DNA from: Chloroflexota bacterium
Lineage (GTDB): Bacteria > Chloroflexota > Chloroflexia > Chloroflexales > Herpetosiphonaceae
Reading direction: 5' to 3'
Length of the DNA: 64,000 nucleotides
NCBI GenBank assembly: GCA_020161265.1
Contig: JAIUOC010000011.1
Span: 186,001 to 250,000 of the forward strand
The notes below the pieces were generated by a model. The model ran no database searches, was not told the origin of the DNA, and worked only from the letters and a program-made list of their open reading frames with translations. The number at the start of each line of letters is the position of its first letter. Positions within the stretch are counted from its first letter, which is position 1. The translations under genes were made by a program, and so were the position numbers. This document shows positions 1-9,900 of this stretch, in pieces.

Positions 1-1
1 G

Positions 2-295
2 GAGCGTGAAGTTGGCAGCTTTGGCTCGCGTGGCCAGCAACGAGCCTCGACTTTGGCTTTACGGCTAGCTGAAGCCGAATTGATGCATAGCCGCACTGGT
101 GATCGGCCAGTGCTGCTGCTCGATGATTTGCTCTCGGAGCTTGATCAAAAACGCCGCGAACATCTATTGACCACAATTGTGCGTCCCCAGCAACAAACTC
201 TAATCACTGCTACTGATCTCGATGATTTTTCGCCTAATTTTCTGAGCCAAATCACTCGAATGCATGTTGATCATGGCCAGATCTTTCCGGCGTGA
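2..295 (+). CDS. recF: DNA replication/repair protein RecF, C-terminal part (cut by left edge)
   Basis: The open frame enters from the left edge at base 2 and stops with TGA at 293-295; no start lies in the window. The product is the last ~97 residues of RecF, the SMC-like ABC-type ATPase that helps load RecA at single-strand gaps. Diagnostic is the family's C-terminal block: GSRGQQR followed by LALRLAEAEL (ABC signature region), then LLLDDLLSELD, the Walker B and D-loop segment. The TTG at 53 is internal to the gene, not a start. The identification is firm; everything upstream is out of view. Confidence 0.93.
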   Translation, partial: EREVGSFGSRGQQRASTLALRLAEAELMHSRTGDRPVLLLDDLLSELDQKRREHLLTTIVRPQQQTLITATDLDDFSPNFLSQITRMHVDHGQIFPA

Positions 296-399
296 TTGGT
301 TTTTTAACCACGAAGAACGCGAAGGTTAGTTTCATGCTTCTATCGCATCAGTCATTCAATCAGCTACACATCCCTCAAACTGTAGCTGATTGATTAAGC
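296..399. repeat. intergenic copy of the CCACGAAG-type boilerplate repeat
   Basis: The gap between recF and the convergent sacsin-like gene holds an AACCACGAAGAACGCGAAGG segment at about 306-325. It is one copy of the short repeat family seen in at least seven other gaps of this window. A loose inverted repeat around 358-392 (TCAGCTACA ... TGTAGCTGA) follows and could end transcription from either side, although no clear U-tract is present. Confidence 0.5.
362..390. terminator. hairpin between convergent recF and sacsin-like gene
   Basis: AGCTACA at 362-368 is mirrored by TGTAGCT at 380-386, flanked by further pairing TC/GA, giving a stem of about nine pairs (TCAGCTACA/TGTAGCTGA) with an 11-base loop. 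It lies between two convergent stop codons. There is no long T-run, so its role as a bidirectional terminator is inferred from position. Confidence 0.4.
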
Positions 400-3300
400 T
401 TATCCAGCGCTGCTTACAAGTAAATTCTGAATATCACGCTGAATTTTTGTTCGCAGCCTTAAATGTTCTTGGGCTAGGAGCTCTGACAAGGAAGAAGTAT
501 AGTCGTGCAGGTGTGCTAGGAACTGCTCTTCGCGTTGTAATTGGCTAGATCGATGTTGTTCCCACCCCTGATGGAGTTGTCTTTTTTGTGCTTCTGATAG
601 TGCTGTTTTCCATGGCTGATTATTGGCCAATTCCCAAATTTTATGGATTGAATGACAACGAGCCAAGCTATTGGCAATCTCGCCATGCAAATAATTGCTA
701 GTTTGGCAGAGATTCCAAGTTTTTAACCCAATCAGTAATGTATCAATTGCCCCAATATCGGCACGTTTCAGATAATCCACTAAATCATGAAGGTGTAATT
801 CTGCCAATGGCAGTTTAATTGTTTGTGACAGTGCTAATGCCAGCAGCATCCGATCATAGGGATCAACGAGGTGCTCAGCTAAATGTTTAGCCTGAAGCTG
901 GATTGTTCGATCAAACGCTGTTTGATCTTCCCGCGCTAGACTATTGCGGGCTGGCTCAAATCCTTGGACATAAGCGAAGAAGGCCATCACTGACTGGGAT
1001 TTAGGCGAATACTGGAGCCAATAAGCGGTGGTATGCCGCTGCAGTGCTGCTTGGAGCATAATATGGAGTTCTTCCCTGAGTTTAATCAGGTTAGGCGCTT
1101 GCTCAATGGCGTGCATAATTGTCTCTATCGTTTTATGTTCATTGATACTGCGCCATGCTTGGGCCTCACTGACCAATGTTTCAATTGACAACCCGTGGGT
1201 CTGGTCAAAATCTGCCCAACACTGAGCTAATTCGGCAGCCCGCTCATAGCGATGATTACGCCGCAACATGTGCAGATCTTTTGTTAGTAACGGACGGATA
1301 ATTAGCCGCCAGACTTCGCTATTAGCAGTTTCGAACCAACCCCTCAAGCTTGAACTATTTAATAAATCGATCGTTTCATCAGCAATATGTCGCTGTAAAT
1401 CTTCGATCAAAGATCGCTCTGCCAATTGGTTGTAAGGATCAGCATTCAACAAACTAACCAGATCTTGCAATTGATCATTAACAGCGACAATCTGTTTTAA
1501 TTGCTGCGATTCTAATCCTAATAAACGTTGACGCAACTCTTGTAACATTCGTAATAGCGGATCAAGTCCAATAAGCAGGTGTTGATCATCACTAGCAATT
1601 AATTTCTGGCTAAGGTTAAGCCATTTTTGCGGGAGATCATTATGCGCAGCAAGTAACGCTTTTGGGTCAAGCCGCCAGAAGCCATTGCCATCAGACACAA
1701 ACCATGGTTGTTTCCGCAATGTCTGTTCAACAGTTGAGGCTGCGACCATCCGCTCAGCATTAATCATTGCTTTTAAGTCGGTCTCATGCAACCAACCATC
1801 GGGGGCAACCAATAATAAATCGCAGAGGGTTTCCTCGATTGATTTCTTACCAACTGCCTCTAGCCACAATGCAATTTGATCTTCATGACGTTTTTCAGCG
1901 CGATAAATTGCCTCGTTGGTTTCGCAATAAACCATAACTTCATCAATAATTTCATAAGAAACCACGCCCTGATCGCTAAGTGCAATTCGTACCTCAGGTA
2001 CGCTATGCGGCGCTTGATTGTAATAAAGTCGATAGATATCGCCATGAACCAATTCAAGATAGACAATCCCACCTGCTGGAATTTGTTGTTCGGCAAAAAA
2101 TCCACTTAAGACAGCTTGGTTATAGGCAATTGGTGTATCACGTTGCCAAGCGAAATAGAGTTCAAAGTGCTGATCAAAGTCCGTTTTACAATGGACAAAC
2201 GCTGGTTTATGCAGAAAAAGCTCGCGAGCCTTGGCCGATAAACGCAAAAATCCTTGGGAGACTTCGCTGAATGACAAGGTAAATTGGGCTACATTGGCCG
2301 ATTGGGGCTCGGCTGGGCATGTTGAAACACGTTTGGATGGTAATTGAGGTCTGGCAGAGAAACCTAGAGTCTCAATATCAAGCCCTTGTTGCTCCACGAA
2401 GGTGCGAACGCGATCTTTTAATCCATCCATATCGGTCTGAATTGCAGGGCTGCTTAATTTATTTCGGCCAGTAAATGGCGGAATAACCTTGGATTGATTA
2501 ATCGTAGGTAATGGGGTTGGTATATGCTGTGGATTAGCAGGCGTAGCAGCATTCTTCGGCTGGATCGCGTTATTTTTAGCACCATTGGATAACGAACCAG
2601 TATTGCGTTGGGCTTTTTTGCTTGGAGTTTCATGCTCAAGCCCTAATCCTATTAATGACGATGGAGTGTTAAATGCAGTACTAGCTTCAGCACTTGGTGG
2701 AGTGGCTAAATCCTTAGAGCGTGTATCTGCAAATTTCTCAGGTTTCTGCGGTTCTGGCAGCGGATAGCTTATGCTAGGCTGTAATGGCTCATGAGGGTCG
2801 GTTGAAAGCGCTGAATGGTGCTCCCCAAGCTGAAATTCTACAATATTCGGTTCAGGTAATTCAAAATGAATTTCTGGTGGTAGTGGTTTTATCTCATTCT
2901 CATCAAGAATCTGGACCCAATTTTTGGGATCGGTGAGCAGTTCTTTTAATAACACGAGTAAGACTGGAATTTGCAATACCTGAAGCAGCGCTTGGGCTAA
3001 AGCCTTACGCATCTGTTGATCATCTAAACCTTGTTCAAGATAGATGTAGGCAGCCTGAGCTTCACGTTTGTACAGCGAAGGCTCGTTGATTTTTTGGCTC
3101 TCATAGGTTTGTTCTGCCAACTTAATCGTGTAAACAACCTGAATTGAGGGTTCAAGATAGGCCTTAAGTGCTTGAAGTTCAGTTATTTTTGCTTCCACTT
3201 GGGCAAGTAACCCATAATGATGAAACAAGCGGGTCAGAGCATATTTGAGCTGGCTAATTTCGCGTAAAAAAGGGTATGGATGGGCATGTTTTGGCTGTAA

Positions 3301-6300
3301 TTGAAATTCTACTTGGCGTACTTGCTCAATCGCCTGAACCCCTAGCCTACGCAGCAACTCTTCGCCATTGGGAGTGTAAATAGCTATCGGTAGGTTTGGG
3401 AAGAGCTGTATAAACCGCTCAGTTGGCTGCAAAATAGCATGGGTCGGTAAGCAAAGTAAGGGGGCTGCGTCGCCGCTTTTGCTCAGGATGCAGGGTAGTT
3501 GCTTGAGTGGTTCTAGCAAAGCTGAATCTGCATTTCGCAGCCGTTCATAGGCGTTCATCAACAAGCGTTGTTCTTCTTGGGGAACTTCACGCATACGAAA
3601 AGCTGCGACAAGTTGCTCAATCAACTCAATATAATCGTGATCGCTCGGGGTAGAACTAGCACCTAAGCGGCGCAGCAATTGTTGGATATTGCCACTGGTT
3701 AGATAGCCACGATACGCCCCAAAATCGTGTTGATAGTTACCCAAGAGGATATGACTTGCTTTGCGATAGGCTCTTTTTTGTTCATCCCAAATGATGGGTT
3801 TATGTTGCAGTGGCTTGAGTTCTTCATCACTAGCATTGATCAAGTAACTATAGATCTGGTCTGAGGCTGGTTTATTGGCGATCTGCAAAGCCAGCAATTG
3901 CTTGACAACTAAACTTCGATTAGGTGCTTGTGGCAAGCCTAGCGCTTCGGCAATGTCTTTGCGTGGTCGGGTAGCTTGATTAAAGCCTAAAATACATGCA
4001 ACTTGATCGACCAGGGCTTTCTGGGTATGGTCATAGAGATCTTTGGGTCTATACCAATGCTCTTGGTCATCCAAAGCTGGGAGCCAAGCATGAGTAGCTA
4101 GGCGTTTTGATAAGGTTGTTGTCTGATAAAAATTCCAATTCTCTTCTACATAACGAAAGATTGTTTCGATCGCACCGCGCTGATGGCGTGGCAGCATACC
4201 ACCAGTTGTCAGCCGTTGAACTTCATCGAAAACTACATTGGCTGGGGCAATTCGATGAACTCCAAGCAACATGAATAATGGTTCCCATACCCAATGGGTT
4301 TCTGAATTGAGAGGAGCTGCATATATTTGGTGCGGTACATGAAAATAATCAGGAAATACACTCCGCAAACGGGTTCGAGGAAAGCAAATCTCACTTGGTT
4401 TATGCAACCTTTCATCATCGCCATAAATCAGGGCGATCTGCTGAATTGCTTCAAGCAACCCCGGATTACTACGGATTAACTCGATTTCTTTACGCAGAAA
4501 CTCTAAAGCCAAACGTTGCTCTGTGAGCCGTAAGGCTGAATATTGTGGTAGTAAATGATGGGTAATAAAACGGGCGGTATCAAGCCGTTTTAGCTCTAAG
4601 GTATCAGCGAAAAACGGATCTAAGCCAGCGCTAGTTTGGATATCAAGTACAGCATCGATTTTAATAAATTCGGGCCAGCTATTGTTGCTTGCTGGTAATG
4701 AAACATGTTCGGCAAAATGGAAGCATTGATCATGGGCGAGCCAGAGCGGTAATCGATGGCGTAATAATTCTATATTTTTAGGCTGAAATTCTTCGCGGTG
4801 GCGTGATAAATAACGATACAACCTGATAGCTTTTTCGCGGCTATTGATCAGTGGATGCGCATCGGCGAGCGCTGATTCAACTCGAATAAGTTTTTCTAGG
4901 CGTTTGAGCGCTAACTCATGATCAAACACCCCAACCCCAAGATCTTCATACAATCCGCGATGGGTTTTATCTTCCCACGTTGCACGGCCTACTAATGGGG
5001 CATCGGGGTCATCGGCAAACAAATCATAGATAATTGGTTCATTGTTTGGCATCCGCAGGGTATTGGCTAAACAGAGCCAATCTGTTCGATTAAGGCAGAG
5101 ATGTAGGCCTTGCGTATCGTGTTGCGTAACATGTTCACGGGTTTCGCGAATTGTTTTATAGAGCGTATATAGTTTTTGACGGGTATTGAGCCATGTTGGA
5201 GCTTCATTTAGTGGCATACTTTTATTAAGTTGAGTTCGCAGAATTTTCCATACATGGGCTAGCTCAAAATGGGCAATTGAGGCTTTTAAGCGTGGATACG
5301 TATCGGCTTGAACATCCCAAAAGTGCAAACCACTAGCATGAAGATTTTGCCGAATTACGGCTTGGTTTGTCCATATGCAATCATGAGCTGACCACATCTG
5401 CTCAAACTGATCAATAAAGAGGGGTGTTGATTCAATTTCAGCCTGATCGGGACGGGCAAAATCCTTCTCCAGCATGCTATAAATTGTTGCTAATTGGGCA
5501 CGATTTTGGAGATAGGCTGGCCCCGCCGCTAATTTCGACCCCTCCGCAATTTCGATGCTAACGCGTTTGAGAAAATCGCGCAGGGTGTATTCGGGCACAT
5601 TCGCCCGTAGAATTAATCCCCAAGCCGCTGATTGGAGTTCAGCTTCCATCAAACGGAGGTCAACTAGCTTGGCGATAGGGTGAAGCTCTTTTTGGGTCCA
5701 GCGCACCTTGGATGCAATCTGCCATTTGTTATTAGCATAGAAGATTGGTAACTTGGTAGCTGCCTCAAAGAAGCACTCAATAATTGGCTTAACTAGATTA
5801 CTGGCTCCTTTATTGATTGGTAAGCGTTGATAGAGTTTAAGCGGCACATCAGCGAAATGCTGGAGTAGCGAAGGTAAGGCGGCGGCCAGACATTCACCTA
5901 AACCCTTGAAGACCCAATTATTCCAATCGCGATGATTGGTATGATCTTGATCGATATGTTTGCGATCGGTTGAAGGATAAAAGTCGCCGTTAATTTGAAA
6001 TGGCAAGTCAGTTTCGATTTCGGTGGGCAAATAATTGTATAGCCGACCTGGAATGAGTTCCTTCCAAATCATGTCTGGCACATTCTGATCGGGGATGACG
6101 ATTTGAACTTGGGAATCTTTGGCTGGCGAACCATCAGGCCGGCGGGGAGCAGCCATTCGCACGTGGCCATGATAGCGGAGCCAACGGTGTTGTTCAACTG
6201 AAGCGTACTGCTGGCGGGTAATAATAATCTCATCGGGGGCATTAGCAGTAGCGGCAGCAACAATTTGACGCTCAACAGTACAGATTAGCTGATTATTGCG

Positions 6301-6885
6301 ATACATTGAAATTTTGCTTAACCGCCGTAAGAAAAATAATAAGCGATAGGCCTCGTCGGCTAGGGCGGTTTGAATTTCTTGGAGCGCTAGTTCAGTAACT
6401 GCGGGCATGCCCAAACGATCGCTCGTGTTGGTAGGCTGACGGCGATAGGGTAACTCGAACTCGGTAATATCAACGACCTGACTGGCTCGCTCCAAGACTT
6501 GGCCATGTTCCGGTATGAAACGAAGTTCTTGACCACTTGAGCGCAAAATCGGTGTATCGGTTAGTTGATAGACCGAAACAAACCCAACCCCAAACATCCC
6601 AATCGTATTACGTTGCTCTAAGCGTTTGCCACCACGGGCGATGTTTTTTATATTCTCAAAATCAATTGAGCGAAAGGTTGTATTGTTGCGAATGACGAGT
6701 GCCTGATCATTGAAATGAAATTCGAGCCAGCGTTGACCTTCGCCAGGCACATCATCGGCATTTTGGGCCATTTCACGCACAATCGTGATCCCACCAGAAT
6801 AGCCATGAAGCAGGGCACTAATAATACCTAAGGTATCCGCGCGATAATCAGTGGTCGTCCATTGTTCAGAGAGTTCGCTTGCCAT
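400..6885 (-). CDS. giant sacsin-like GHKL/HSP90-fold ATPase
   Basis: About 2161 residues. The N-terminus (first ~340) is a GHKL/HSP90-type ATPase of the sacsin kind: IVREMAQNADD (N box with the Mg-binding Asn), GMFGVGFVSVY (G2 lid motif) and NGDFYPSTDRKHID. The rest is a long helical region without a motif I recognise, a Pro/Ser/Ala-rich linker near residues 1375-1460, and a winged-helix-like block around 1680-1740 resembling the N-terminus of the upstream gene product. I chose the ATG at 6885, which has GAGAGA eight bases upstream. In-frame starts at 6903 (overlapping the upstream stop by one base) and 6924 are possible but lack a good ribosome site. It is the second gene of an operon with the exonuclease-helicase fusion. 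ATPase activity is expected from the motifs; function is unknown, with chaperone-like or DNA-remodelling roles both conceivable. Confidence 0.85.
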   Translation of the reverse strand: MASELSEQWTTTDYRADTLGIISALLHGYSGGITIVREMAQNADDVPGEGQRWLEFHFNDQALVIRNNTTFRSIDFENIKNIARGGKRLEQRNTIGMFGVGFVSVYQLTDTPILRSSGQELRFIPEHGQVLERASQVVDITEFELPYRRQPTNTSDRLGMPAVTELALQEIQTALADEAYRLLFFLRRLSKISMYRNNQLICTVERQIVAAATANAPDEIIITRQQYASVEQHRWLRYHGHVRMAAPRRPDGSPAKDSQVQIVIPDQNVPDMIWKELIPGRLYNYLPTEIETDLPFQINGDFYPSTDRKHIDQDHTNHRDWNNWVFKGLGECLAAALPSLLQHFADVPLKLYQRLPINKGASNLVKPIIECFFEAATKLPIFYANNKWQIASKVRWTQKELHPIAKLVDLRLMEAELQSAAWGLILRANVPEYTLRDFLKRVSIEIAEGSKLAAGPAYLQNRAQLATIYSMLEKDFARPDQAEIESTPLFIDQFEQMWSAHDCIWTNQAVIRQNLHASGLHFWDVQADTYPRLKASIAHFELAHVWKILRTQLNKSMPLNEAPTWLNTRQKLYTLYKTIRETREHVTQHDTQGLHLCLNRTDWLCLANTLRMPNNEPIIYDLFADDPDAPLVGRATWEDKTHRGLYEDLGVGVFDHELALKRLEKLIRVESALADAHPLINSREKAIRLYRYLSRHREEFQPKNIELLRHRLPLWLAHDQCFHFAEHVSLPASNNSWPEFIKIDAVLDIQTSAGLDPFFADTLELKRLDTARFITHHLLPQYSALRLTEQRLALEFLRKEIELIRSNPGLLEAIQQIALIYGDDERLHKPSEICFPRTRLRSVFPDYFHVPHQIYAAPLNSETHWVWEPLFMLLGVHRIAPANVVFDEVQRLTTGGMLPRHQRGAIETIFRYVEENWNFYQTTTLSKRLATHAWLPALDDQEHWYRPKDLYDHTQKALVDQVACILGFNQATRPRKDIAEALGLPQAPNRSLVVKQLLALQIANKPASDQIYSYLINASDEELKPLQHKPIIWDEQKRAYRKASHILLGNYQHDFGAYRGYLTSGNIQQLLRRLGASSTPSDHDYIELIEQLVAAFRMREVPQEEQRLLMNAYERLRNADSALLEPLKQLPCILSKSGDAAPLLCLPTHAILQPTERFIQLFPNLPIAIYTPNGEELLRRLGVQAIEQVRQVEFQLQPKHAHPYPFLREISQLKYALTRLFHHYGLLAQVEAKITELQALKAYLEPSIQVVYTIKLAEQTYESQKINEPSLYKREAQAAYIYLEQGLDDQQMRKALAQALLQVLQIPVLLVLLKELLTDPKNWVQILDENEIKPLPPEIHFELPEPNIVEFQLGEHHSALSTDPHEPLQPSISYPLPEPQKPEKFADTRSKDLATPPSAEASTAFNTPSSLIGLGLEHETPSKKAQRNTGSLSNGAKNNAIQPKNAATPANPQHIPTPLPTINQSKVIPPFTGRNKLSSPAIQTDMDGLKDRVRTFVEQQGLDIETLGFSARPQLPSKRVSTCPAEPQSANVAQFTLSFSEVSQGFLRLSAKARELFLHKPAFVHCKTDFDQHFELYFAWQRDTPIAYNQAVLSGFFAEQQIPAGGIVYLELVHGDIYRLYYNQAPHSVPEVRIALSDQGVVSYEIIDEVMVYCETNEAIYRAEKRHEDQIALWLEAVGKKSIEETLCDLLLVAPDGWLHETDLKAMINAERMVAASTVEQTLRKQPWFVSDGNGFWRLDPKALLAAHNDLPQKWLNLSQKLIASDDQHLLIGLDPLLRMLQELRQRLLGLESQQLKQIVAVNDQLQDLVSLLNADPYNQLAERSLIEDLQRHIADETIDLLNSSSLRGWFETANSEVWRLIIRPLLTKDLHMLRRNHRYERAAELAQCWADFDQTHGLSIETLVSEAQAWRSINEHKTIETIMHAIEQAPNLIKLREELHIMLQAALQRHTTAYWLQYSPKSQSVMAFFAYVQGFEPARNSLAREDQTAFDRTIQLQAKHLAEHLVDPYDRMLLALALSQTIKLPLAELHLHDLVDYLKRADIGAIDTLLIGLKTWNLCQTSNYLHGEIANSLARCHSIHKIWELANNQPWKTALSEAQKRQLHQGWEQHRSSQLQREEQFLAHLHDYTSSLSELLAQEHLRLRTKIQRDIQNLLVSSAG

Positions 6886-6902
6886 AATTGGTCTCTCATA
6901 CA

Positions 6903-9900
6903 TCAATTGGATGAAGCATCCCACCCAAGATGGGTAGTACTGAGGCGTTGCGTTTGCCCCTTGGGAGTAAGGGCAAGATACTCATATGTATGACCTTCGT
7001 CAAGCACCGCTGTTCCTATTAAGATATAGTCCTCGCGGATCAATCGATCGAGTAAGCCCTGTAGTTCGCGGCTAGAACGGCGCAAAGTGCGACAAACACC
7101 CCAATATGGGCAACTACGAATGGCCGTGCGGCGAGCATCGGCGGCTGGGCCTGCTGGGTAACGATACATCAAGCGATATTCATCGCCGCGCAAAAGATGG
7201 ATGATTGCCTTGCTCCCAAAAGGCTGCTTGCCTTGCTGGATGCGCTGTTCATTCCACCAAACAACCGCAAGAATGCTGTCAGCAAGATCAAGGAAGTCAC
7301 TGACATCAGGGACATCACGCCTAGTTTTATTGCTCCAAGGGTAATATTGCTCGGGGGTACAACGATCACAATTGTTGCATGGCAGGCCACGATCTTCACC
7401 AAAATAGAGCCTTAAGGCTTGCCAACGACATTGGTGGTCACGAACAAAATGCTGAATTTGTTGGAGTTTGGCTTGTTGATGGTGGACTGCTGCTAGATCA
7501 ATTGTTGGTAGCGGGGTTTCGGTATGCACTAAGCGTGTAATATGATAACCCTTCTCCCAAGGTCGATAAAGCCAGTCACCACGTACTGCACCCTCGATGA
7601 GTAATGATTCAAATGTTAAGATTGGCATTCCAAGCTCGGCTGCCAAATCTGCTAGATTGAGTTCATTGCGTATCCATCCAGGTTCAGGCAGTAGATTGGC
7701 AAGGGTTTCAAGCACATTACTGCGATCGTTGGGGTAACGAGCAATCAATCCCGACCAGTCAGCTAAGAGGGTTAGGCTACCGCGAATCGTTACATCAGCA
7801 CCACGCCGAATGAGCTTGCTTTGTTCTAAGAGGTACAGCATTCGGCGTAGCTCAACATCATCAAGTTCAAAATCCTCGCATACTTGCTGAGGGTTTAATA
7901 TCCAATCTGTTGGTTGGCTGCACATCCAAGCCCATAATTGAGCAAGTAACAGACTATCAGGTTGGCTTTGGGCGATAAAAAACTCATGAATCCGGATATC
8001 TGAGGGATGATAGAGCAACACGGCATAGGCTGGTTTGCCGTCACGCCCAGCTCGGCCAATTTCTTGAAAGTACGATTCAAGATCACCAGGTAGGTTGAAA
8101 TGGACAACATAGCGAATGTCGGGCTTATCAATGCCCATCCCAAATGCCTTGGTACAAACGATGATCGTTAACAGATCGTCCATAAACTGTTCACTAATCG
8201 TTGTTCGTTCTTGAATATCCATCCGTCCGTGGTAGGCTCTGGCGGCAATTCCTGCAACTTGCAGCAGGCGGGCCAAATATTCGGCTTCTTTGACGGTCGA
8301 AACATAAATAAGCATTGATTCGTTGTGCTGGACAGCGGTTTGGACTAACAACAAAAGTTGGCGAATTTGATCGGTTTTTGAACGAACTGGATGGTAACGA
8401 TGACCGCGATCGAAGATCACTAAATGAAGTTCAGGCCGATCAATTGACGATCGCACGACAATTGGCTCTGTCATTTCAAGTGCGGAAATAATTGCTTCAG
8501 TAATTGCTGATGTTGCGGTGGCGGTAAAGGCAGCAATCGGTGGTCGCGCTTGTAATTGCTGATAAATTTGGGGTAACATTAAAAAGTCAGGTCGAAAACT
8601 TGGCCCCCAAAGGGCAATACAATGCGCTTCATCAGCAACGATTTGGCGAATTGGGGCGACCGCCAATGCAGCAAGCACAACCGGATCACGTAATCGTTCT
8701 GGCGCAAGATACAACAAGCGCAGGCGACCTGCTCGCAAGCGAGCTAGAATTTCCTCACGATCAGCAGCATTTTGACCACTCATTAGCGCCGCAACAACTT
8801 CGATACGCTTCTCATACAACTTATCAACTTGATCTTTCATCAAGGCAATCAGCGGCGAGCAAATAATGGTTGTACCTTGGCGCAACAATGCTGGCAATTG
8901 GAAACAAATCGATTTACCTGCACCAGTGGGTAGCACTGCCATCACGTCACGGCCAGTAAGCATGGCCCGAAACGCTGCTTCTTGTTGCGGTGAACGGAAT
9001 GTTTCAAACCCATAAAGTGCGTGTAAAGCTTCAAGAATTTGGGGTCGCCAGTGTTCATAGCTCTCAGCATCCAAGGGATCGGGGATGCCAAGCCGCTCAA
9101 TCAATGCCTCAAGATCTGTCAATATAATATCAGGCACTGTCGCCAGAAAATCGGCTTTCTCCTGCAGGTTAAGCAGATCTGGCAGGCGATTGCCAAGCAT
9201 CGTATAAAACTCACGTCTGGATTGCTCTGCTAGCGGATCACGGGGCTGATAGCCTGGTAGTGCGCCAAGCAAGAGCGGTAGATAGCTTTTACGGACAATC
9301 CGCTTATCATACAAAATAACTGCTCCACGATCCGTTGGGGTGCGGAGCAATCTGCCAAAGCCTTGTTTAAACTGCAAAACCATCAAGGGAAAAAGATATT
9401 CTTGAAATTCACGGCCATTTTGCCGCGCTACAGCTTCACGACGAGCAGCATGAATTGGATCATTGAATGCTGGATAGGGCAGTTTTTCCATAACAACGAA
9501 CGAAAGCGCCGATCCAGGTACATCAACTCCTTCCCAGAAGCTTTTCAATCCATAGAGTGCCGCATTGACATGATCCTTAAAGCCCTCAATCAATGCTTGA
9601 CGCGACCCACCTGATCGCTGGGCAAAAATTGGAATCCCTTGAGCCTCGATCATCAGACTATTGTGCTGATACACTTGTTCGAGCCGCTGACGCGAGGTAA
9701 ACAGAATCAGTGCTCGACCATCGGTAAAGGTTAAGAGCAACTGCAGCTCGCTAGCGAGTTCTTGAATAAAACTCGCTTGTGTTATACGGGCTGGAGTATA
9801 AGTTAAGTAGGCTGGAAGCCCTAAAACGACTTGATCATGATAAGGAAGCTCGCCAGCAAGAATCATGGCTTGATCGGCGGTTAAACTACTACCAAGCCCA

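Noticed and set aside
6901-6924. Start of the sacsin-like gene at 6924 or 6903
   Set aside because: Neither has a clear ribosome site; ATG 6885 has GAGAGA at a good distance. The true start could still be 6903, which would overlap the upstream stop.
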